The notes under the pieces are model-generated. The model was not told the DNA's origin. It saw nothing but the letters and a program-made list of their open reading frames with translations, and did no database searches. A DNA stretch of 35,091 bases from an uncultured Verrucomicrobiota bacterium (GTDB lineage: Bacteria > Verrucomicrobiota > Kiritimatiellia > SS1-B-03-39 > UBA6053), in contig CAKZLZ010000155.1 in NCBI GenBank assembly GCA_937127435.1, forward strand, positions 1 to 35,091. The letters are read 5' to 3'. Every line of letters starts with the position of its first letter. Positions within the stretch are counted from its first letter, which is position 1. Shown here one piece after another: positions 1 through 6,169 of the stretch. The position numbers and the translations under genes were made by a program.

Positions 1-110
1 TTTTGGTTGTTCATGCTCATGATTTATTCCTTTAATCACTAAGCACACCAACTGTCTACTTTTTCGGGGGAATCTCACCCATCGGCATGGGTTCGGCAAA
101 CCGGGGTGAG

Positions 111-215
111 TTATGGGGCTCGCCGAACCATGCCGCCATTGGCTGGCTTCGTGCCTTCTCCGTGTGCTCCGTGGTTAAAAACTCTTTTTCCATGCTGGCG
201 AAGTTATGTCCCCGG
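111..215. repeat. Dispersed repeat of the CCACGGAG/CACGAAGG type
   Basis: The plus strand reads GGGGCTCGCCGAACCATG, then GTGCTCCGTGGTTAAAAAC and a GCTGGCGAAG tail. The same blocks recur at 33804-33900, and the tail recurs at the ends of the tandem units at 1441-1865. It is non-coding repeat DNA. Spurious reading frames across it give the TTEHTEK/TTKGTKK-like peptides typical of such repeats. Bases 1-110 hold nothing I can identify. Confidence 0.6.
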
Positions 216-219
216 GTAT

Positions 220-1311
220 CTACTTTGAAAGCTGAAGCCAATAGCGTGTGCCCTTGAGCTTGCCGGTTTGGATCAGGACTCCCAGGCCCACCAATTGACT
301 GAGATCGCGGGTCGCGGTAGCCCTGGATGTTTTTGTAATCGCCAGATAGTTTTCCACTTTTAATCCCCCGATAAAACCTTCAGGTCCCGCTTGCAGCATC
401 CGATCCAACACTTTTTCCTGACGCGGATTCAGTTGTCCCCGCACCCGGTCATAGAGTTTGGTTTTTTCAATGAGAAATTCGATACGCGCCAGCGTGGTTC
501 GCTGTGCCTCAAGGATCACTTCGGCGAAGTAAAGGAGCCAGGCGGTAATTTCATTTCGTTTGTTATTAAACTCCAGGGCTTCGTAATAGGCCTTGCGTTG
601 CTTTTCAATTTGAAAGGCCAGTGCGGTCAAAGAAGGTTGACCGAGACTTCCCGCAATGGATTTTTCCGCAAGTGCCCGCCCGATCCGGCCATTGCCATCC
701 TCAAAGGGATGGATACAGACAAAATAGAGGTGAGCCATTCCGGAGCGGGTCAAGGCGGGTAACGCCTGCGAATGGTTAAACCACAGGAGGAATCGGTTCA
801 TCTCGGGTTGTAAAGAAGAGGAGGGGGGTGCCTCAAAATGAATGTGGGGGCGGTGGACCGGGCCGGAAATCACCTGCATGGGATCCGTATGACTGCGGTA
901 AGCTCCGATGTTGCCGAGATCCTGACGTCCCCGGGTCAGCATCCGATGCCAGGAAAATAGCGTTTCATGGTTCAGCGGCTGATCAAAATTGCGGTACAGG
1001 TCCACCATCAATTCGGCGATGCCCTGCTCTGCGGGTGGAATCCGCCGTTTGTCGCTTTGCAGCCCCAATTGACGTTGGATAGAAGATTGCAGACTGTGGC
1101 GGTCAAGATATTCCCCTTCGATTTCAGAAGTTTTTAAGGCTTCGCTGCTAATGAGTTCGACTTTAAGCTGATCTTTATCCGGGTCATTCAAATGACGAAA
1201 CGCCCCCAGGATCACCCCGGATTCTTTCAGGAAATCCTCTTCAATGCCTTTTAATGCAGACGCATCATAGCGAAAGTCCGGCCAGTCGTTTTGTTGCCAA
1301 TTCCATTTCAT
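220..1311 (-). CDS. Fic family AMPylase/toxin-like protein with N-terminal DUF4172-like region
   Basis: Fic enzymes usually transfer AMP from ATP to a hydroxyl on a target protein. The complete catalytic loop HPFEDGNGRIGR lies at about residues 201-212. The autoinhibitory motif (S/T)xxxE(G/N) appears as T61-S-E-I-E65-G66, upstream of the Fic core, which makes it a class II (self-inhibited) Fic. The N-terminus, beginning MKWNWQQNDWP, resembles the DUF4172 extension found on many stand-alone Fic proteins. The C-terminal ~70 residues look like a winged helix (a TKTSRATATRDLSQL segment), so it may bind DNA and regulate itself. The 363 aa length is normal and the reading frame intact. The gene stands alone, with an inverted repeat just upstream of its start. 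The family assignment is sure; target and physiological role are unknown. Confidence 0.93.
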   Translation of the reverse strand: MKWNWQQNDWPDFRYDASALKGIEEDFLKESGVILGAFRHLNDPDKDQLKVELISSEALKTSEIEGEYLDRHSLQSSIQRQLGLQSDKRRIPPAEQGIAELMVDLYRNFDQPLNHETLFSWHRMLTRGRQDLGNIGAYRSHTDPMQVISGPVHRPHIHFEAPPSSSLQPEMNRFLLWFNHSQALPALTRSGMAHLYFVCIHPFEDGNGRIGRALAEKSIAGSLGQPSLTALAFQIEKQRKAYYEALEFNNKRNEITAWLLYFAEVILEAQRTTLARIEFLIEKTKLYDRVRGQLNPRQEKVLDRMLQAGPEGFIGGLKVENYLAITKTSRATATRDLSQLVGLGVLIQTGKLKGTRYWLQLSK

Positions 1312-1335
1312 GAGTTATATCCATCTCTTTTATAC

Positions 1336-1358
1336 CTCATAATAATGTATTTTATGAG
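1336..1358. promoter_or_regulatory. Inverted repeat upstream of fic, candidate operator
   Basis: CTCATAA and TTATGAG form a perfect 7-bp inverted repeat with a 9-bp spacer, in an AT-rich stretch 25-47 bp upstream of the fic start at 1311. A further ATGAGTTAT half-site copy overlaps the start codon. This suits an operator bound by the winged-helix end of the Fic protein, but that role is inferred. Confidence 0.4.
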
Positions 1359-1440
1359 TTATAAATCAAGTTTTAATAGCTCATGGGCAATGGATGCGAT
1401 GGACTACACTCCTTCCCCAGTGATAACGGATCCCAAGCAG

Positions 1441-1865
1441 GAATTTTTGGCCACGAAAAGGCACGAAAAGTTTCCTCCCCTAAAGCCCCGTCCCGCAGGA
1501 GGAGAGGGCAAAACCACAAAAAGCACAGAAGACACAAAAGTTAACCCCGAAATTCCCAAAACGGGGTTATAGGGGCGGCGTTTTTTTTGTGCCTTTTGTG
1601 GTCAAAAACTCTTTCTTATACCTGCTGGCGAAGGTTGAGGAATTTTGGCCACGAAAAGGCACGAAAAGTTTCCTCCCCTAAAGCCCCGTTCCGCAGGAGG
1701 AGAGGGCAAAACCACCCTGGCCGCTGGGGCGTCCTTCGGGCAGGCAAAAAGCACAGAAGACACAAAAGGTACCCCCCGAAATCCCGTAGCGGGGTTATAG
1801 GGGGTGGTTTTTTTGTGCCTTTTGTGGTTAAAAACTCTTTCTTATACCTGCTGGCAAAGGTTGGG
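1441..1865. repeat. Tandem duplication of a ~200 bp intergenic repeat
   Basis: Two units (about 1441-1639 and 1640-1865) share the blocks TTTTGGCCACGAAAAGGCAC, AGCCCCGT..CGCAGGAGGA, GCACAGAAGACACAAAAG, GTGCCTTTTGTGG and CTTATACCTGCTGGC. The ends of each unit are imperfect inverted repeats (GGCCACGAAAAGGCAC against GTGCCTTTTGTGGTC). Each unit holds a GC hairpin (AACCCCG...CGGGGTT at 1543-1568 in unit 1) followed by a T run, which looks like a terminator. Unit 2 is longer mainly because a 30-bp micro-element sits inside it at 1716-1745. No gene is supported here. Confidence 0.8.
1716..1745 (+). repeat. 30-bp palindromic micro-element, copy 1
   Basis: The element starts CCTGGCCGCTGGGG and ends CCTTCGGGCAGGC. 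The neighbouring tandem unit reads AAAACCAC then AAAAAGCAC without interruption at 1517/1518. Unit 2 has exactly these 30 bases between the same two words, so this is a clean insertion with no target duplication beyond at most one C. Confidence 0.85.
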
Positions 1866-1898
1866 GAATTTAGGTCGCGTACAGTTCCTGCCCATCTA

Positions 1899-2426
1899 CT
1901 ATTTACCATCTTCGGGATCTTCCCAATGGTAAGTGGCGGTTTTTCCGGTTTTATCTTTGAGGTGTCTGCGTTCCACCCATCTGGATTCAAAATTCAGGTT
2001 CTCATCGATTTTCACCACCACCAGCACGTTGAAATTCCCTTTGCGTTTCACATGCACCACCGGTTCGGTTTTCATGGGGGAGATGGTTTTCACTTCGATC
2101 ATGTCCTGACCGATCCGGCCGTCCGATCCCGGGGTGTAGGGCGGATGCAATTTCAATCCGTATTGAACTTCGGCGTACATTTCCCCCAGCTCTCCCCAGA
2201 AGCTCAGATAGCGTCCATACTGATCGTGGTAACGCCGCAGCAGTGAAACCAGGGCATCCAGATATTCTTTTTTATCCGGTTCTTCTTCGCCGGCCTCGAA
2301 GTCGGCCGAACGGAAATCCGGATCCAGGCTGTGGATATATTCCCAGCTGATCCAATCTCCGTCATCCCAAATCCCTTCGGATAAATCGTTGATGGGTTTG
2401 CCGGTAATGCTGCAATGGGCTTTCAT
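1899..2426 (-). CDS. Hypothetical protein with a PD-(D/E)XK-like motif
   Basis: I do not recognise the family with confidence. The protein is 175 aa. ATG at 2426 is preferred over the upstream TTG at 2453 because GGAAGGAG lies 11 nt before it. Residues near the middle read SDGRIGQDMIEVKTISP, the D...E-V-K pattern of the restriction-nuclease (PD-(D/E)XK) fold, followed by alternating hydrophobic strands (VVHVKRKGNFNVLVVVKID). This suggests a small nuclease-like or DNA-binding domain of the kind found in stand-alone DUF proteins near restriction genes. The N-terminal part is acidic and aromatic. It sits alone between two blocks of repeats. It is a real gene on codon pattern and ribosome site; the function is inferred only from the motif. 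Confidence 0.65.
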   Translation of the reverse strand: MKAHCSITGKPINDLSEGIWDDGDWISWEYIHSLDPDFRSADFEAGEEEPDKKEYLDALVSLLRRYHDQYGRYLSFWGELGEMYAEVQYGLKLHPPYTPGSDGRIGQDMIEVKTISPMKTEPVVHVKRKGNFNVLVVVKIDENLNFESRWVERRHLKDKTGKTATYHWEDPEDGK

Positions 2427-2529
2427 TATTTGATGCTCTCCTTCCGCTTTCAACCATCAAACCACTTTTCCCGCCTGAGGTCAAAAGGAAGCGGTGGCAG
2501 AATTCCATGAGGCGAAGCGCCAGAGTCCC

Positions 2530-2562
2530 CCTGGCCGTGGCTCGCGCCACGCGCGGGCAGGC
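2530..2562 (+). repeat. 33-bp palindromic micro-element, copy 2
   Basis: CCTGGCCG and CGGGCAGGC ends enclose a core with the inner hairpin GTGGC-TCGC-GCCAC. The second direct-repeat copy gives the empty version: GAGTCCC joins GCGTTCACGCGG directly at 2634-2653, while here the 33 bases lie exactly between them. Confidence 0.8.
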
Positions 2563-2745
2563 GCGTTCACGCGGAAGTCCCCAAGCGGCCTTTAGGGCGC
2601 GGGTTGCGGAGCCCGTGGTAGTGAAGATTTGCCGGAGTCCCGCGTTCACGCGGAAGTCCCCAAGCGGCCTTTAGGGCGCGGGTTTCGGAGCCCGTGATAA
2701 TGAAACCGGGACGTAAACGTCCCTTGAAAGCTTCCGCGTAAACGC

Positions 2746-2778
2746 GCCTGCCCGCGCGTGGCGCGAGCCACGGCCAGG
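2746..2778 (-). repeat. 33-bp palindromic micro-element, copy 3
   Basis: Reverse-complement copy of the element at 2530-2562, identical over its length, lying in the inverted arm. Confidence 0.8.
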
Positions 2779-2800
2779 GGGACTCCGACCCAAGACTCCG

Positions 2801-3694
2801 CTATTCCCTAATCCGGATCACCACCGCGCCGGTTTTGTGTCCGCCATCCACCTTGCGGTGGGCCGCCACGATGTCGTCGAGGTCATAAATCTGATCGATC
2901 ACCGGCTTCAATTTTCCATCGTCCATCCACTCCCGGATCAGGGGATAGTCGGCAGGGCGTTCTTTGGCCAGGCCTTTTTGCACGCTGACAAAACGGCCGC
3001 CCTTGCGCAGCCAGGCTTTGGCGTCGGATGCCTTGAGCTTGCCCGCGGCATCAAAAATGAGATCATAGCTTTCCGCCGGCGGGCTTTCGTGGTGGTAGTC
3101 AAAAACCTGCTCCGCGCCCAGGGATTGAATCAGTTCAAGATGTTTGGGACCGCAGACGCCATCCACCGCCGCCCCGTGAATACGGGCGACCTGCACCGCG
3201 GCCACACCGACCGCACCCGAGGCGCCATGCACCAGCACCCGGTCGCCGGATTGAATATGTCCTTTGTCTTCGAGGAAACAGCGGGCAGTGGTGGCGCCAA
3301 AGGGGATGGCGGCCGCGTCGGTGAAAGACCAGTCTTCCGGCATTTTGATCAGGGTGGCCTCTTCCTTGATCACCAGAAATTCGGCCAACGCGCCAAAGTC
3401 AAACCCCGTGGCCCCGAACACCCGGTCGCCGACCTGAAAGCGGGAGACCTCCGGGCCCAAAGCCTCCACCGTCCCCGCAAATTCATAGCCCGGCAGCGTC
3501 TTTCGCGGACGGAAAAGGCCAAAGAACAGCCGCACCAGAAAAGGATCCGCCCGGCGCACCCTCGCATCCCCGGAGGTAACCGAAGAAGCATGAACCGCCA
3601 CCCGGATTTCTCCCCGTCCGGGTTCGGGGACGGGAATGTCTTTGATACGCAAAACTTCAGGCGGACCATAACGGTCATGGAATACAGATTTCAT
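2801..3694 (-). CDS. Zinc-independent MDR alcohol dehydrogenase / quinone oxidoreductase
   Basis: A member of the medium-chain dehydrogenase/reductase superfamily, quinone-oxidoreductase branch, expected to use NADPH to reduce quinones or enones in the cytoplasm. The N-terminus (MKSVFHDRYGPPEVL) and PGYEFAGTVEALG are the usual GroES-like landmarks. GDRVLVHGASGAVGVAAVQ at about residues 150-168 is the nucleotide-binding glycine motif (AxxGxxG type). No structural-zinc cysteine cluster is visible. At 297 aa it is slightly short for the family (~320) but complete at both ends (GGHKTGAVVIRI at the C-terminus). A GTTGAAA heptad tract lies immediately upstream of the start. It stands alone, and the substrate is unknown. 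Confidence 0.9.
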   Translation of the reverse strand: MKSVFHDRYGPPEVLRIKDIPVPEPGRGEIRVAVHASSVTSGDARVRRADPFLVRLFFGLFRPRKTLPGYEFAGTVEALGPEVSRFQVGDRVFGATGFDFGALAEFLVIKEEATLIKMPEDWSFTDAAAIPFGATTARCFLEDKGHIQSGDRVLVHGASGAVGVAAVQVARIHGAAVDGVCGPKHLELIQSLGAEQVFDYHHESPPAESYDLIFDAAGKLKASDAKAWLRKGGRFVSVQKGLAKERPADYPLIREWMDDGKLKPVIDQIYDLDDIVAAHRKVDGGHKTGAVVIRIRE

Positions 3695-3710
3695 AAACAG
3701 GCCGGGTTAA

Positions 3711-3738
3711 GTTGAAAGTTGAAAGTTGAAAGTTGAAA
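3711..3738. repeat. Heptad tandem repeat GTTGAAA x4
   Basis: Four perfect GTTGAAA units lie just upstream of the oxidoreductase start, which reads on the other strand. They resemble the short heptameric tandem repeats known from cyanobacteria. Confidence 0.85.
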
Positions 3739-4367
3739 AATAGAAGCTGAATCTCAGAATGCAACCGTGACCCTGCACAGATTGAAATCAAAAATCCAAA
3801 GCATATTGATGCTGATTGTTTTTCTGCTCTGATGATACGGCAATGGTGAGCCGGCATAATGGGAACGAAGGCATTGCGTCACCAGCGGCCTGAAGGCCGG
3901 TGGATGAATCCGCGTAAACTGCGGAACTCTGAAAAAATGCGTTCCGAGTTCCGCAGTTCACGCGGCTTCACAGCCCCGGGATTTATCCCAGGGGACTTCA
4001 GACGACCGGTTGTGATCATAAGCGTGATTGAACGGTTTTCCGGCCGGGGGTTCGTCGGAAACATTTTCCCTGCCCGGATCTGTTCAGACCCTTTCCGTGT
4101 CATAGCGCGGATTTTCACTTGTCCGCCGGCGGGAGCTGCGGTAAATTGTCTGCATAACCTTCGGGGTAAATCATCCATAGAAGTGTTCCATATCACGGAA
4201 CAACGCCAACCAGGCCAGAGCGGCCAACGGTGGTCCATCGGATGAACGGCATGCCCCTGCCGAATCAATGCGCTCTCCGGAAAGCTGTTCAGGCCGTCCT
4301 ATTGGGCGGCCTGTTTTGATTTCCGGGCGGCGCAGCAACCTCAACCCAAAACCAAGGAAGCTGCACC
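3739..4367. other. Gene-free stretch with strong hairpins
   Basis: No convincing gene. A large hairpin spans 3910-3965: 20-bp arms CCGCGTAAACTGCGGAACTC and GAGTTCCGCAGTTCACGCGG with a 16-nt loop and one mismatch. A second hairpin, CCCCGGGAT-TT-ATCCCAGGGG, lies at about 3976-3997. Open frames across the region merely read through these inverted repeats in both directions, and codon composition gives no support for them. Confidence 0.6.
4290..4317 (+). terminator. Terminator-like hairpin upstream of the 4368 operon
   Basis: CAGGCCG pairs with CGGCCTG around a 10-nt loop and is followed by TTTT. It lies 50 nt before the operon start, so it could end upstream transcription or act as an attenuator. 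Confidence 0.5.
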
Positions 4368-4613
4368 ATGACAAGTTATGAAACCCAAACCGCCGCCTTG
4401 CGGGTGGATCCCCGCAATCCGAATCACCACCTCTACCGCAACAACGGCGGTAACTGGTGGATCCATTACCGGGTCTATCCCACACCCTTCACCGCAGAGC
4501 GGGTCCGCCGCTCTCTGGGCACCAAAAGCCTCCGCCGCGCCCGGCGTCAGCGGGACCAGATTCTGGCGCGGGTGTTCCCCGGATATCCCGCCGCAGAGGA
4601 GGGGAGCCGATGA
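4368..4613 (+). CDS. Small protein resembling a stand-alone integrase arm-binding domain
   Basis: An 81-aa basic protein. The core NNGGNWWIHYRVYP...RVRRSLGTKSLRRAR followed by RDQILARVF matches the pattern of the N-terminal arm-type DNA-binding domain of tyrosine recombinases (W-W-I-x-Y ... R-R-S-L-G-T ... A-x-x-x-R-D). No catalytic domain follows. The stop overlaps the next start as ATGA at 4610-4613, so it is the first gene of a coupled operon. It could be a DNA-binding small protein like an excisionase, or a domesticated integrase fragment. Function is inferred from local similarity only. Confidence 0.6.
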   Translation: MTSYETQTAALRVDPRNPNHHLYRNNGGNWWIHYRVYPTPFTAERVRRSLGTKSLRRARRQRDQILARVFPGYPAAEEGSR

Positions 4614-4885
4614 CCCTGCGCATTCCCTTGACCGAGTTGCAGCAAAGGGACCGGAAAAGTCCGGGCCTGCTCAACAAAATCATTCTGCTGGAACATAAAC
4701 CCCGGCCGGATTGTCCGCACTGCGGATCCGGCGACACAGCCAAATTATACGTGGGCAGTTTAAACGATCGATACAGACCGTATCTTGCCTCGATCACCAC
4801 CCGGCTTAAATTGCGGCCGAATGACGTAAGGGGTGGATACTGGTGTTACCGCTGCAGCCGCGGGTTTACAAAGGAGGCGTCATGA
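4610..4885 (+). CDS. Small zinc-ribbon protein
   Basis: The 91-aa protein begins MTLRIPLTELQQRDRKSPG. ATG 4610 is chosen because GAGGAGGGG precedes it and it overlaps the previous stop by 4 bp. CPHCGSG near residue 37 and CYRCSRGF near residue 82 form a four-cysteine zinc ribbon of the sort seen in transposase N-termini and nucleic-acid-binding proteins. The segment between them (LYVGSLNDRYRPYLAS) is basic and aromatic. Its stop overlaps the next gene (ATGA at 4882). Probably nucleic-acid or protein binding; I do not recognise the exact family. Confidence 0.65.
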   Translation: MTLRIPLTELQQRDRKSPGLLNKIILLEHKPRPDCPHCGSGDTAKLYVGSLNDRYRPYLASITTRLKLRPNDVRGGYWCYRCSRGFTKEAS

Positions 4886-5850
4886 TTTTGCATATTCCCC
4901 ACACCGCGACCACGTTACCTGAATACTTTTCAGAACAGACGCCGCTGAGCGATGACGAATTGCTGCGGGAGCTGTATGTGATGACCGACTGGCATATCGA
5001 TCAGCTTTTCGATGCGTCCGCCGCCCGCCGGATTCGTTTCCCCTGGTCGCGTCTGCTGGTGGATGTGGAACGTTTTGCCGATGATGCGGCCGAGCCGATG
5101 GCGGAGAAGGGGATGGGACGCTTTTATACCCGCACCCACGACGGACGCCTCCTGCGGCCCGAACCCACTCCCGCAGAACGCACCAGGCTGGTAAGTCTCT
5201 ACAACGACCACCACTACGGGCTCACTCAGGCGGTGGTGGAGGAACTGGAACGCCTGGGGGAGGCCCTGATTGTGGATGCGCACAGCTTTACCGATCAGCC
5301 GCTGCCCTGTAATGCCGATCAGACGCGCCCCCGGCCGGATATCTGTATTGGGATGGACTCCTTTCACAGTCCGGAGGGACTGGTGGAGGGGCTTTGCGCC
5401 CTGTTTTTTGAACGCGGATACCGGGTGGAGATCAACCGTCCCGTCAGCGGCAGCATAGTGCCGAAGCGGTATTACCGGTCAAATCCAAAGGTGAGGTCGG
5501 TAAGGATCGACGTGAACCGCCGCCTGTATTTGCACAATGACAAAGGGATTAACCGGCTGCAGTCCGACCTCCGTGACATTCTGGCCACCCTGGATCCGGA
5601 AGTGCCTGATCCCCTGCCGGTAACACTGCCGGAGCCCACCCCCAATCCGGTCCCCGAATACCGGGTGGACTGGAGTGATGACATGGTCAAACGCTCCTTC
5701 GCCACTGCCTTTAAAACCGGAAAACTGGTCCTCCCCACCAGCCGGATTAAGGAATTGGAAATCTGCAGCCTCGCTTTCGAACCCGCCGGAAGCATCCAGC
5801 TGCCGGACTGCGGACACGTGATCCTGCGTTTGGAAGAGGGTGAAACTTGA
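4882..5850 (+). CDS. N-formylglutamate amidohydrolase-like protein
   Basis: The classical family reaction is N-formyl-L-glutamate to glutamate and formate, in histidine breakdown. Start ATG 4882 has AAGGAGG four to five bases upstream and overlaps the previous stop. Family landmarks in order are HIPH at residues 4-7, LLVDVERFADD, RPEPT, ALIVDAHSF, RPDICIG and VRSVRIDVNRRLY. The 322-aa protein exceeds the usual ~260-270 aa by a C-terminal tail (after PVTLPEPTP) that does not belong to the amidohydrolase core. No hut genes are nearby. It is coupled to two small DNA-binding-like proteins instead, so the true substrate may not be formylglutamate. Family confidence is high, role uncertain. Confidence 0.88.
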   Translation: MILHIPHTATTLPEYFSEQTPLSDDELLRELYVMTDWHIDQLFDASAARRIRFPWSRLLVDVERFADDAAEPMAEKGMGRFYTRTHDGRLLRPEPTPAERTRLVSLYNDHHYGLTQAVVEELERLGEALIVDAHSFTDQPLPCNADQTRPRPDICIGMDSFHSPEGLVEGLCALFFERGYRVEINRPVSGSIVPKRYYRSNPKVRSVRIDVNRRLYLHNDKGINRLQSDLRDILATLDPEVPDPLPVTLPEPTPNPVPEYRVDWSDDMVKRSFATAFKTGKLVLPTSRIKELEICSLAFEPAGSIQLPDCGHVILRLEEGET

Positions 5851-5956
5851 ACGCTGCCTGCCCGCATGAAAGCGAAGACGTTGCCTTTTCGAAGCAAGGA
5901 CCGTGGTTGTCCTACCGGGTATGGTAAAAACACCTGATCACTCACCCGAAGGATCC

Positions 5957-6169
5957 ATGATTACCTTTAAGCCGTTTATTTATGACAAACAGGACTGTTC
6001 AAACCTTTTTAGCTTGCTGGAATTCCACTGCTCCAGCATATTTTCAGTTGCCAAGAAATGGTTTTTAATTCTTAATACACGTTCTGAAATAGTTTTGGGC
6101 CAGGAGTTTAAAGTGCTGGATGAGGTTATTAAAAAAAACAGTATGTGGTTGGGAGAATGTCCTATATGA
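5957..6169 (+). CDS. Small hypothetical protein leading the GHKL operon
   Basis: The 70-aa ORF begins MITFKPFIYDKQDC and ends at TGA 6167-6169, overlapping the ATPase start as ATGA. This type of overlap repeats at the next two gene junctions of the operon, which is the main reason to accept it. GTG 5903 and ATG 5921 are alternative starts in the same frame; the ribosome site before 5957 (AAGGA, 3 nt away) is poor. The middle contains a hydrophobic run (FSVAKKWFLIL) and two cysteines. No family recognised. Confidence 0.5.
   Translation: MITFKPFIYDKQDCSNLFSLLEFHCSSIFSVAKKWFLILNTRSEIVLGQEFKVLDEVIKKNSMWLGECPI

Larger units (their letters stand above)
2523..2785. repeat. Composite inverted/direct repeat block
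   Basis: Arms 2523-2577 and 2731-2785 are 55-bp inverted copies with one mismatch, each carrying a micro-element. Between them lies a 63-bp direct repeat (2563-2625 and 2642-2704, three differences) containing GCGTTCACGCGGAAG and AAGCGGCCTTTAGGGCGCGG. A small palindrome, GGGACGTTTACGTCCC, lies at about 2709-2724. The whole block could fold into a long stem with two internal arms. The remaining gap between the genes at 2427 and 2800 holds nothing else that I can see. Confidence 0.8.

Noticed and set aside
1587..2246. 219-aa frame on the plus strand
   Set aside because: It runs through the tandem repeats and is antisense to the better-supported gene at 1899-2426.
3859..4268. Overlapping frames of ~128 aa on both strands
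   Set aside because: They read through a perfect hairpin in both directions, with no ribosome site and no recognisable domain.
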